Shown here: positions 1 through 6,382 of the stretch, piece by piece
Numbering within the stretch: the first letter of the stretch is position 1
How the letters are laid out: every line of letters begins with the position of its first letter
From: Flavobacteriales bacterium
GTDB lineage: Bacteria; Bacteroidota; Bacteroidia; Flavobacteriales; UA16
Assembly: GCA_002683735.1 (NCBI GenBank)
Contig: NYTZ01000080.1
Location: 9,440 to 16,163, forward strand
Reading direction: 5' to 3'
Length of the DNA stretch: 6,724 nucleotides
The notes under the pieces: generated by a model
Database searches by the model: none
What the model was told of the DNA's origin: nothing
The model's input: only the letters and a program-made list of their open reading frames with translations
Position numbers and translations under genes: made by a program

Positions 1-1412
1 ACGCCAATGCCCACACCACTGGTCGGGGGCATGCCGAATTCCAGAGCCCGCAGGAAGTCCTGGTCGATGAACATCGCTTCGTCGTCCCCGCGCTCGCCAA
101 GCTTGAGTTGGTCTTCGAACCGCTCGCGCTGGTCGATGGGGTCGTTGAGCTCCGAGTAGGCATTGGCCACCTCCGTGCCGTTGATGAAGAGCTCGAAACG
201 CTCGGTGTAACCCGGCTTGTCACGGTGGGCCTTGGTCAAGGGGGACATCTCCACCGGGTAATCCGTGATGAAGGTGGGTTGCACCAGGTGGTGCTCACAC
301 TTCTCGCCAAAAATCTCGTCGATCAGCTTGCCCTTGCCCATACTGTCCTCCACTTCGATGCCGAGATCGGCGCAGGCCCCGCGCAAGGCGGCCTCATCCA
401 TGCCGTCGATGTCGACGCCCGCATGATCAAGGATCGCATCGCGCATGCTCAGCCGGCGGTACGGGGGAGAAAAATCGATGGTCTGTCCCTCCAGGGTGGC
501 CGTGTGGGTGCCATGGACGGCTTTGCAGACGCGCTCCAGCAGTTGCTCGATGGTCTCCATCATCCAGTGGTAGTCCTGGTAGGCCACGTAGAGCTCCATG
601 ACGGTGAATTCCGGATTGTGGGTCCGGTCCATGCCCTCGTTGCGGAAATTGCGAGAGAATTCGAACACGCCATCGAAGCCACCCACAATGAGGCGCTTGA
701 GGTAGAGCTCATTGGCGATGCGCAGGTAGAGGGGAATGTCCAGCGCATTGTGATGGGTGATGAATGGCCGGGCCGCGGCGCCGCCGGGAATGGCTTGGAG
801 TACCGGGGTGTCCACTTCCAACCAGCCCTTCTCGGTGAAAGCATCGCGCATGGCCTGGATGACCCGGCTCCGGGCTTCAAACGTGCGCTTGACCTCGGGG
901 TTGACCACCAAATCGACATAGCGCATCCGGTAGCGGAGTTCAGGGTCGGTGAACGCGTCGTAGACCTTGCCGTCCTCGTCCGTCTTGACCGAAGGCAGGG
1001 GGCGGATGGACTTGCTCAAGACGGTCAATTCCTTGACCAGCACGCTCGGCTCGCCCGTCTGGGTCGTGAACGTGGTGCCCTTGATGCCAATGATGTCGCC
1101 CCGGTCCAACAGCTTCTTGAAAACGGTGTTGTACATCGCCTTGTCCTCTCCCGGGCACAGCTCGTCGCGGTTGAGGTAAATCTGGATGCGGCCGGTAGAA
1201 TCCTGCAACTCCGCGAAGGAGGCCTTTCCCATGATGCGGCGGGACAGAATGCGGCCAGCAAGGCACACTTCGCGATCGGCGGCGAAGTCGGCACAAAGCG
1301 TCGCAGCGTAGGTGTTCACGGGGTAGGCCGCAGCTGGATAGGGGTCAATGCCCAACTGGCGGAGTTGGGCGAGGCTGTCGAGGCGGACGCGTTCCTGTTC
1401 GGATCGGATCAT
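1..1412 (-). CDS. lysS: Lysyl-tRNA synthetase, class II (3' end cut by window edge)
   Basis: Cytoplasmic enzyme that charges tRNA-Lys with lysine using ATP. Reading leftward from an ATG at 1412, 470 complete codons are open to the window edge with no stop. Residues about 48-140 form the N-terminal OB-fold that binds the anticodon, and the class II catalytic domain follows. Motif 1 lies around residues 180-205 (ending LEVDTPVLQ). Motif 2 is at about 254-273, with RNFRNEGMDRTHNPEFT being diagnostic of LysRS; it is followed by YVAYQDYHWMM, a form I associate with Bacteroidota. Residues 388-425 carry the usual PVEMSPL and ELFINGTEVANAYSELNDP blocks. The last visible residues, GMPPTSGVGIG, are the beginning of motif 3, so only a few dozen C-terminal residues should be missing. 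The ATG at 1412 gives the expected N-terminus (EQERVRLDSLAQLRQLGIDPYPA in register). No Shine-Dalgarno sequence is visible. The gene is divergent from the isomerase operon. Confidence 0.97.
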   Translation of the reverse strand, partial: MIRSEQERVRLDSLAQLRQLGIDPYPAAAYPVNTYAATLCADFAADREVCLAGRILSRRIMGKASFAELQDSTGRIQIYLNRDELCPGEDKAMYNTVFKKLLDRGDIIGIKGTTFTTQTGEPSVLVKELTVLSKSIRPLPSVKTDEDGKVYDAFTDPELRYRMRYVDLVVNPEVKRTFEARSRVIQAMRDAFTEKGWLEVDTPVLQAIPGGAAARPFITHHNALDIPLYLRIANELYLKRLIVGGFDGVFEFSRNFRNEGMDRTHNPEFTVMELYVAYQDYHWMMETIEQLLERVCKAVHGTHTATLEGQTIDFSPPYRRLSMRDAILDHAGVDIDGMDEAALRGACADLGIEVEDSMGKGKLIDEIFGEKCEHHLVQPTFITDYPVEMSPLTKAHRDKPGYTERFELFINGTEVANAYSELNDPIDQRERFEDQLKLGERGDDEAMFIDQDFLRALEFGMPPTSGVGIG

Positions 1413-1439
1413 GGTGAATCGGGTGGATGGGCGGCACGG

Positions 1440-1447
1440 CGAAATTA
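1440..1447 (-). promoter_or_regulatory. Putative -7 promoter box for lysS
   Basis: On the minus strand this reads TAATTTCG, matching the Bacteroidota -7 consensus TAnnTTTG at five of its six fixed positions. It ends 27 bases before the lysS ATG, a plausible leader length. No TTG-type -33 element is visible at the expected distance upstream, so the call rests on one box plus its position. Confidence 0.4.
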
Positions 1448-1473
1448 GGCCTCCTCCGCCCGTCCTGCCGCAG

Positions 1474-1481
1474 TACTTTAG
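1474..1481 (+). promoter_or_regulatory. Putative -7 promoter box for the isomerase-lipB-hydrolase operon
   Basis: TACTTTAG matches TAnnTTTG at five of six fixed positions and ends 17 bases before the isomerase ATG at 1499. A clear -33 TTG is not visible. The overlapping AGAGGTG at 1480-1486 looks like a Shine-Dalgarno sequence, but if this box sets the transcription start near 1488, that stretch would lie outside the mRNA. Confidence 0.4.
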
Positions 1482-1498
1482 AGGTGTCCCAACAACCC

Positions 1499-2494
1499 AT
1501 GCGCGACCTCATCGCCTCTTTCCCTGATCAGCTCTCCGGAGCTGCGGCCTCCATGGCCACCCAACCCCTGCCATCCGTTGTGCCGTCCCACGACCGGATC
1601 CTGGTGCTCGGGATGGGCGGATCGGGCATCGGAGGCCGGTTCCTGGCCGGTTTGCTGGCCGACGCCGCCAGCGTGCCCGTCGCCAGCGGCCACGACTACC
1701 GCATTCCTGCATGGGTCGGCCCCTCCACCGTGGTCATCGCCTGCAGCTACAGCGGCAACACAGAGGAAACCCTCACCGCCCTCACCGCTGCTGTCGATCA
1801 AGGTGCCCAGATCCGGGCCCTCACTTCTGGCGGACAACTGGGCGAGCGTGCCGCAGAGCACGGCTGGCCATGCCTCAAGGTGCCAGGCGGTCAACCGCCA
1901 CGGTCCCAATTCGGATGGGCCGTCACCGGCCTGCTCCACCATTTCTCTGCCCTCGGACACGTGCCTCCGGATGCTCCCGATGTGCTGGCAGAAGTGGACG
2001 CCGCCGCAGACCTGTTGCGGGCCTCACAAGACGACACCATGGCCCTGGCGGGCCGATGGGCCGAACTGCTGCACCAGACCGAGCCCCTGCTCTACGCGGA
2101 TGCCGCCTTGGAGCCGGTGTTGGTCCGATGGCGCCAACAGCTCAACGAGAATGCCAAACGGCTCTGCAACCACCACGTATTCCCCGAGATGAACCACAAT
2201 GAGCTGGTCGGGTGGGAAAGCGGAGACGAACGGCTGACCGCCTTGTTCCTGCACACCCCGGAAGACCACCCGAAGACCGTGGAGCGCATGCGGCTGTGCA
2301 AGGCCCTTTTCCAAGATGCCGGCGCCCAAGTGGTCGAATGCCAAGCCTTGGGTGACACCCGCATCCAACGCTGGATGCACCTCGTCCACCTCGGGGACTG
2401 GCTGTCGCTCTTGATGGCCGAGGCCGCCGGAGTGGACCCGGTGGACATCCGCCACATCGACTACCTGAAGGACGAACTGGGCAAAATGGGATGA
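1499..2494 (+). CDS. Bifunctional phosphoglucose/phosphomannose isomerase (SIS-domain type)
   Basis: Predicted cytoplasmic enzyme interconverting glucose-6-P or mannose-6-P with fructose-6-P, linking glycolysis to mannose-derived sugar synthesis. The 331-residue product has two SIS-type sugar-phosphate folds. Visible are the glycine-rich GMGGSG (38-43), the phosphate-binding SYSGNTEET (83-91), PPRSQFG (133-139) and the family signature [12 protein letters not shown] (228-239). Candidate catalytic residues are Glu217 (in LNENAK) and His233 (in NHNE), 16 apart as in the Pyrobaculum PGI/PMI (Glu203/His219 from memory), and Lys324 near the C-terminus (IDYLKDEL). The frame is open from an ATG at 1427, but the first 24 residues from there look non-protein-like and overlap the promoter region; [12 protein letters not shown] at 1499 is the natural N-terminus. 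It is the first gene of the operon and overlaps lipB by 4 bases. The family, rather than a classical Pgi, is well supported; dual specificity is inferred. Confidence 0.93.
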   Translation: MRDLIASFPDQLSGAAASMATQPLPSVVPSHDRILVLGMGGSGIGGRFLAGLLADAASVPVASGHDYRIPAWVGPSTVVIACSYSGNTEETLTALTAAVDQGAQIRALTSGGQLGERAAEHGWPCLKVPGGQPPRSQFGWAVTGLLHHFSALGHVPPDAPDVLAEVDAAADLLRASQDDTMALAGRWAELLHQTEPLLYADAALEPVLVRWRQQLNENAKRLCNHHVFPEMNHNELVGWESGDERLTALFLHTPEDHPKTVERMRLCKALFQDAGAQVVECQALGDTRIQRWMHLVHLGDWLSLLMAEAAGVDPVDIRHIDYLKDELGKMG

Positions 2495-3240
2495 CACCGG
2501 AAGTGCACGTGCGCGATCTGGGCCGCGCGGATTACAAGCCCACGTGGGACCTGCAGGAGCGCCTGCTCAAAACGGCCGTCGACCGCAAGATTGCCCGCCG
2601 CCGGGCCGGGCTGCCCGAAACGGGCCGCGTGGACGGACAGGAAATAGACGGCTTTCCTTGGCCCGAACACCACTTGCTGTTCGTGGAGCACCCCCATGTC
2701 TTGACCCTCGGCAAGAGCGGGGATGCAAAGCACGTCGTCGCCTCCCCCGAACGCCTGTCCGAGCTCGGGGTCGAGTACCACGAAATCAACCGCGGCGGAG
2801 ACATCACCTACCACGGCCCCGGTCAACTGGTGGCCTACCCCATCCTCGACCTCGACCAGTTCAGGACCGACATCGGGTGGTACTTGCGCCAACTGGAAGA
2901 AGCAATCATTCGCACGTGCGCCGACTGGAGCGTGACGGCGGGCAGGGTAGACGGATTGACCGGCGTCTGGATCGACCCTGAAGCCGGAATGGGCGCACGA
3001 AAGATTTGCGCCATTGGCGTCAAGTGCAGCCGCTGGGTGACCATGCATGGCCTCGCCTTCAACCTCGACACAGACCTCGACTTCTTCAACCTCATCGTTC
3101 CCTGCGGCATCACCGACCGGGGCGTCACCAGCCTCGCCCGGGAATCCGGCAAGGCCATCGATCGGGATGAGGTTCGCGAGGCGCTCACGGCCCACCTCCT
3201 CGACGTGCTGGGCGGACAGCCCCACCCCACTTCCGCATGA
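2491..3240 (+). CDS. lipB: Lipoyl(octanoyl) transferase LipB
   Basis: Transfers octanoate from octanoyl-ACP to the lipoyl domains of 2-oxoacid dehydrogenases and to the glycine-cleavage H protein. This is the first committed step of lipoate assembly before LipA inserts sulfur. The 249-residue product shows [12 protein letters not shown] (67-78), the signature [18 protein letters not shown] (101-118), [10 protein letters not shown] (169-178), [11 protein letters not shown] (182-192) and IVPCGI (202-207). The acyl-enzyme cysteine should be Cys205 and its partner Lys171. Their 34-residue separation equals that of E. coli LipB Lys135/Cys169. The protein is somewhat longer than E. coli LipB because of an N-terminal stretch with a charged segment at about residues 31-58, a feature I recall from Bacteroidota LipB. 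The start codon overlaps the isomerase stop as ATGA (2491-2494), suggesting translational coupling; there is no Shine-Dalgarno sequence. No lipA is present in the window. Confidence 0.96.
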   Translation: MTPEVHVRDLGRADYKPTWDLQERLLKTAVDRKIARRRAGLPETGRVDGQEIDGFPWPEHHLLFVEHPHVLTLGKSGDAKHVVASPERLSELGVEYHEINRGGDITYHGPGQLVAYPILDLDQFRTDIGWYLRQLEEAIIRTCADWSVTAGRVDGLTGVWIDPEAGMGARKICAIGVKCSRWVTMHGLAFNLDTDLDFFNLIVPCGITDRGVTSLARESGKAIDRDEVREALTAHLLDVLGGQPHPTSA

Positions 3241-4385
3241 AGTGCAGCCTCGCCTATGCCATGGGTGCTGTTCTCGGACTCGTCGCCCTCAGCTTCATCA
3301 CGGACAATGGCCACGTCTGGCAAGGCTTACGGGAGTGCTACCTGCGCGGCTACAGCAGTGCCATGATCGACGACCTGCCGTTCAAGGCGACACGGACCAT
3401 CCACGCTTCCCCTTCTCCCCGACATTGGCCTCGGCATTCGGGGTATACGGAGACGCTTCCCGCCGCCGTGCTAGATTCCACCCACGCTCAGAAAACGGTA
3501 GCCTTGGCCGTCATTCACCAGGACTCCCTGCTGCTCGACTGGACGTCTGACCAAGTGGACGGCGCGGACTCCCTTCGGACCAACTCCTTCAGCGTAGCCA
3601 AGACCTTCACCGCCCTCGCCGTCGGCGTGGCCATCACCGACGGTCTGCTGTCCGTAGACGACCCCGTGTCCAAGTTCCTGCCCCGATTCAAAAAGGGTCT
3701 GGGAGCCGACCTCACCGTGGAGCAAGTGCTACAAATGCGCAGCGGTATCCCGTTTGGAGAGAACTACAAGAACCCCGTCGGCTTCATGGCCCGGTCCACT
3801 TACGGCAAGGACATCTTAAACCGAACGGCCAACCATGCGGTCGAGGGCAAGGCCGGGATGCCTTGGAAATACCAGGGCGGAAACACGCTGCTGCTTCAGG
3901 AAATCCTGCTCACCCTGATTGACGAACCCCTTGGAAGCTGGTTTGAGCGGCGCATATGGCAACCATTGGGCTGCGCAGAGGACGCCGAGTGGGCCGTGGA
4001 CAACCGCGGCCATGAGCGCAATTACTGCTGCTTCTACACCCGGGCGAAGGAATACGCGCGCCTCGGCCAATTCCTCCTCGACTCGGGACAGGTGGATGGC
4101 GTGCAACTCATCGACCGGGCCTTCATGGCGGCCCTCATGGCGCCCGTTGGGCCCCTTCCAGATGGCACGGACATCCAACACTACGGATATCAAGTGTGGA
4201 TGGGCCAACACGAAGGGCATCCCTTCACGGCATACATCGGATTGCATGGACAATACATTCTCGCCGTGCACGATCTGGACCTGGTCGCAGTGAGGACTGG
4301 TTTCCGACGCCCCAAAGGCAAGCGGGACCACCTCGACGTGGATGTCTATTCCACCGTCGGACTGGCGATGTCCCTCGTCGACTGA
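3237..4385 (+). CDS. Membrane-anchored serine hydrolase, beta-lactamase/transpeptidase-like fold
   Basis: A 382-residue protein of the class C beta-lactamase-related superfamily (PF00144-like). It has a hydrophobic segment at residues 6-22 (signal anchor or uncleaved signal), so the catalytic domain is probably periplasmic. Next comes a linker with [12 protein letters not shown] (35-46), then the hydrolase domain from about residue 80. Its nucleophile motif is SVAK, Ser119-x-x-Lys122, in [20 protein letters not shown]. The second motif is probably Tyr212-x-Gly ([12 protein letters not shown]), and the third is LHGQY with His337-Gly338, replacing the KTG of true beta-lactamases. [15 protein letters not shown] (159-173) is typical of the family. 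All catalytic elements look intact. The superfamily includes esterases, D-amino peptidases and NylB-type amidases, so the substrate cannot be read from the sequence. The start overlaps the lipB stop as ATGA (3237-3240), making it the third gene of the operon. Resistance to beta-lactams should not be inferred. Confidence 0.88.
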   Translation: MKCSLAYAMGAVLGLVALSFITDNGHVWQGLRECYLRGYSSAMIDDLPFKATRTIHASPSPRHWPRHSGYTETLPAAVLDSTHAQKTVALAVIHQDSLLLDWTSDQVDGADSLRTNSFSVAKTFTALAVGVAITDGLLSVDDPVSKFLPRFKKGLGADLTVEQVLQMRSGIPFGENYKNPVGFMARSTYGKDILNRTANHAVEGKAGMPWKYQGGNTLLLQEILLTLIDEPLGSWFERRIWQPLGCAEDAEWAVDNRGHERNYCCFYTRAKEYARLGQFLLDSGQVDGVQLIDRAFMAALMAPVGPLPDGTDIQHYGYQVWMGQHEGHPFTAYIGLHGQYILAVHDLDLVAVRTGFRRPKGKRDHLDVDVYSTVGLAMSLVD

Positions 4386-4389
4386 GGGA
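4371..4389 (+). terminator. Stem-loop across the serine hydrolase stop codon
   Basis: TCCCTC (4371-4376) pairs with GAGGGA (4384-4389) around a 7-base loop, and a further G-T pair could close the loop. The TGA stop at 4383-4385 lies at the loop/3'-arm border. The stem is followed by A residues rather than a T run, so it does not fit a classical intrinsic terminator; it may stabilise the operon's 3' end or act with another factor. Confidence 0.28.
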
Positions 4390-4425
4390 AAAAACGCTGA
4401 CAAACTCAATTCTATCGCCTGCGAA

Positions 4426-4472
4426 CTTGACTTTTTGCAAGCCCAATTCGTATATTCAAGTTTGTACGCTTG
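4426..4472 (+). promoter_or_regulatory. Promoter/operator region of the LytTR regulator gene
   Basis: This AT-richer gap holds four related half-sites: CTTG at 4426-4429 and CAAG at 4438-4441 (8 bases between), then CAAG at 4457-4460 and CTTG at 4469-4472 (again 8 bases between). The outer copy AACTTGA (4424-4430) and TCAAGTT (4456-4462) are exact 7-base inverted repeats. Candidate -7 boxes overlap the right-hand half: TATATTCA (4451-4458), which is 21 bases downstream of a TTG at 4427-4429, or TACGCTTG (4465-4472), which fits TAnnTTTG at five of six fixed positions. Overlap of promoter and repeats suggests regulation at this site, perhaps by the LytTR protein itself; that is inference. Confidence 0.4.
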
Positions 4473-4491
4473 TGGGAAACACCAAATCTCC

Positions 4492-5277
4492 ATGCGTCAA
4501 CCAAATCTTCAGCCAATGACCGCTCAACTCGATGCCATCATCGTGGATGATGAGGCACCTGCCCGTGAGGTGCTGCACAGCCAGATCGAACGACACTGCC
4601 CGTTCATCCGTGTGATTGACCAGGCGCCCAATGCCCGAATCGGCTATGACGCCATTCGCAGTGGACGACCTCACATCGTCTTTGTTGACATCCGAATGCC
4701 CTTTGAAAGCGGTCTGGACCTCATTGACCGGTTCGACGACCGTGAGTTCTATGTGGTCTTCTACACCACTTATCAGGACTACGCCATCGACGCCATCCGA
4801 CGACAGGCTTTCGACTATCTGCTCAAACCCATCGACGCCGTCGACCTGAAGGCTTGCGCCCAACGCATCCAAGAACACTTTAAAGTCAAAATGTTGGAAA
4901 ATGGAGACTTCCACCGGAAGCTAGAAGTCACCACCTCCGGACAGCGCCACTTCATCCGCCACTCCGAGATTCTTCATGTCGAGGCCAGCGGCAGCTACGC
5001 CTGCATTTACAAGACGGACGGAAGCCGCCTGATGGTGTCGAAGAACCTGAAATACGTGGAGAGCCTGATTGACAACCCGAAATTCGTCCGGGTCCACAAC
5101 AGCCAATTGGTGCACCTCAACAAGATTCGCCAGTGCAACTACCGCACGAACTCAATCACGCTCGTCAACGGCAAGGAAATTGCGCTTGCCGTGCGCAAGC
5201 GTGAAGACCTGCGCCGACGCATGGCTGAACTCGTGGCCAAGGACCAGGAAGGCGGTCTCGGCGCCGCACTCGCCTGA
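4492..5277 (+). CDS. Response regulator with receiver and LytTR DNA-binding domains
   Basis: A transcriptional regulator expected to bind DNA after phosphorylation by a partner histidine kinase. In the 261-residue product, residues 13-130 are a receiver domain: acidic pocket Asp19-Asp20-Glu21 (IIVDDE), phospho-acceptor Asp66 in VFVDIRMP, Thr92/Thr93 in YTTYQDYAIDAI, and conserved Lys112 in DYLLKPI. Residues about 143-245 are a LytTR domain (IRHSEILHVEASGSYACIY, SKNLKYVESL, FVRVHNSQLVHLNKI). A short hydrophilic tail follows. Start choice: ATG at 4492, preceded by the A-rich AAACACCAAATCTCC, or ATG at 4516, which gives the more usual short leader MTAQLDAIIVDDE. I give the longer form, and either is acceptable. 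An upstream in-frame ATG at 4342 lies inside the previous gene. No LytS-like or other kinase is adjacent, so its signal is unknown. It probably has its own promoter. Confidence 0.94.
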   Translation: MRQPNLQPMTAQLDAIIVDDEAPAREVLHSQIERHCPFIRVIDQAPNARIGYDAIRSGRPHIVFVDIRMPFESGLDLIDRFDDREFYVVFYTTYQDYAIDAIRRQAFDYLLKPIDAVDLKACAQRIQEHFKVKMLENGDFHRKLEVTTSGQRHFIRHSEILHVEASGSYACIYKTDGSRLMVSKNLKYVESLIDNPKFVRVHNSQLVHLNKIRQCNYRTNSITLVNGKEIALAVRKREDLRRRMAELVAKDQEGGLGAALA

Positions 5278-5295
5278 GCGGGGGCACCCTGCTCG
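5275..5295 (+). terminator. GC-rich hairpin at the response regulator stop codon
   Basis: GAGCGGGG (5276-5283) pairs with CCCTGCTC (5287-5294) over eight positions, seven Watson-Crick and one G-T, closed by a GCA triloop. A T-G pair can extend the base at 5275/5295. The stop codon TGA at 5275-5277 forms the foot of the stem. This is the strongest stem I found by eye in the window and would separate the regulator from rlmN. There is no T run after it, so termination is plausible but unproven. Confidence 0.42.
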
Positions 5296-5296
5296 C

Positions 5297-5304
5297 TACC
5301 TTCG
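5297..5304 (+). promoter_or_regulatory. Putative -7 promoter box for rlmN
   Basis: TACCTTCG fits TAnnTTTG at five of six fixed positions and ends only 7 bases before the rlmN ATG at 5312. A transcript from this box would begin at or within a base or two of the start codon. No -33 TTG is visible; the expected position falls within or near the GC-rich hairpin. Confidence 0.4.
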
Positions 5305-5311
5305 CGGTGTC

Positions 5312-6373
5312 ATGTCTACTTCGACCGACATCCGCACTCTCGATGACGCCGCCCTCAAAGCGGCGCTCATTGATTTGGGCCAACCCGCTTTCCGGAGCAA
5401 ACAGGTCGCCGAATGGATCTGGACCAAGGGTGCCGCCCGGTTCGATGACATGACCAACCTGCCGCGAGGCCTGCGGGACTTGCTGGCGCAAGCCTACACG
5501 CTCGCGCCCATTGCGCCAGAGGAAGAACAGGTCAGCCGCGATGGCACGGTCAAATGCGCTTTCCCCATCGAGCCCGGCAAAGTGGTCGAAGGGGTGCTGA
5601 TTCCTGCCAAGGACCGCATGACTGCCTGCATCAGCAGCCAAGTGGGCTGCAGCCTGTCCTGTGCGTTTTGCGCCACGGGCAAACTCAAATTGCTCCGCAA
5701 TCTGACCGCCGGCGAAATCGTCGACCAGGTCCGCCACATCGCGATGCTCGCCGAGCGTCACCACGAACACCGGCTGACCAACATCGTCTACATGGGCATG
5801 GGCGAGCCCCTGCTGAATTACCGCAATGTGCTCGAGTCGGTAAATCGCATCACCGGAACGCCGGGCCTCGGCATGAGCCCGAAACGCATCACCGTCTCCA
5901 CCGCCGGCATCGCCAAGATGATCCGGAAATTGGGCGACGACGAGGTCAGGTTCAACCTGGCCCTCAGCCTCCATGCCGCAGAAGACGGCAAACGCAACCG
6001 GATCATGGAGATCAACGAGACGAACGACCTCGCCAGCCTTCGGGATGCGCTCGTCTACTTCCACGAAAAGACCGGCACCCGCGTCACGTTCGAGTACATC
6101 CTGCTCGGGGGATTCAACGACGACATCGAGGATGCCCGTGACCTTGCCCGCTTCGCGGCTTGCGTGCCGTGCAAGGTGAACCTCATCGAATACAACCCCA
6201 TCGACGACACGCTCTTCCGCAAAGCGGATGCGCAAAAGACCGATGAGTTCAAGGACTTCCTCGAAAACAAGTTCAACATGGTGGTCAACGTCCGCCGCTC
6301 CCGCGGTGAAGACATCGACGCCGCCTGTGGCCAATTGGCCAACAAGAACAAGCTGGCGGCCGGTCAGGCCTGA
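5312..6373 (+). CDS. rlmN: Dual-specificity 23S rRNA A2503 / tRNA A37 C2-methyltransferase RlmN
   Basis: Radical-SAM enzyme that methylates C2 of adenine 2503 in 23S rRNA, near the peptide exit tunnel, and A37 of some tRNAs. The 353-residue product is of usual length. An N-terminal accessory region (about 1-90, with FRSKQVAEWIWTKG at 27-40) precedes the radical-SAM core. The 4Fe-4S ligands are Cys113, Cys117 and Cys120 in GCSLSCAFCATG. Cys106 lies seven residues earlier, matching the spacing of E. coli Cys118 to its cluster. Cys339 in DIDAACGQL matches the methyl-carrying Cys355. MGMGEPLLNY (161-170) and SLHAAED (219-225) are the SAM-binding and family motifs. With both extra cysteines present it is RlmN-like; Cfr, a resistance enzyme modifying C8, also has two, but the overall sequence and housekeeping context favour RlmN. 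The frame extends upstream to 5069 inside the regulator gene; MSTSTDIRTLDD at 5312 is the sensible start. Confidence 0.96.
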   Translation: MSTSTDIRTLDDAALKAALIDLGQPAFRSKQVAEWIWTKGAARFDDMTNLPRGLRDLLAQAYTLAPIAPEEEQVSRDGTVKCAFPIEPGKVVEGVLIPAKDRMTACISSQVGCSLSCAFCATGKLKLLRNLTAGEIVDQVRHIAMLAERHHEHRLTNIVYMGMGEPLLNYRNVLESVNRITGTPGLGMSPKRITVSTAGIAKMIRKLGDDEVRFNLALSLHAAEDGKRNRIMEINETNDLASLRDALVYFHEKTGTRVTFEYILLGGFNDDIEDARDLARFAACVPCKVNLIEYNPIDDTLFRKADAQKTDEFKDFLENKFNMVVNVRRSRGEDIDAACGQLANKNKLAAGQA

Positions 6374-6382
6374 TCGACGAAC

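Noticed and set aside
108..1448. Long open frame on the plus strand opposite lysS
   Set aside because: It is antisense to unmistakable LysRS motifs. High third-position G+C commonly keeps antisense frames open, and the translation shows no recognisable domain.
1427..1498. Longer N-terminus for the isomerase starting at 1427
   Set aside because: It would overlap the divergent promoter boxes and add 24 residues with no family resemblance; the ATG at 1499 starts at the expected place.
2461..3225. Open frame antisense to lipB
   Set aside because: The plus strand carries intact LipB signatures and catalytic residues; the antisense translation has no recognisable motif.
3237..4385. Beta-lactam resistance gene
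   Set aside because: The S-x-x-K motif is shared by a broad superfamily. The KTG motif of true beta-lactamases is replaced by a His-Gly motif, and the gene sits in a housekeeping operon.
3816..4493. Open frame antisense to the serine hydrolase and the gap downstream
   Set aside because: It overlaps the family motifs of the hydrolase, has no recognisable domain and no promoter-like context of its own.
5069..5311. Longer N-terminus for rlmN starting at 5069
   Set aside because: It would run through the LytTR domain of the upstream gene in another frame; the added residues are arginine- and serine-rich shadow sequence.
5165..6334. Long open frame on the minus strand opposite rlmN
   Set aside because: It lies antisense to a complete RlmN with all catalytic cysteines. 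The translation is rich in Val, Asp, Ala and Gly, as expected of a shadow frame.
5312..6373. Cfr-type antibiotic resistance methyltransferase
   Set aside because: The overall sequence, motif wording and chromosomal housekeeping setting fit RlmN, and there are no signs of horizontal transfer around it.
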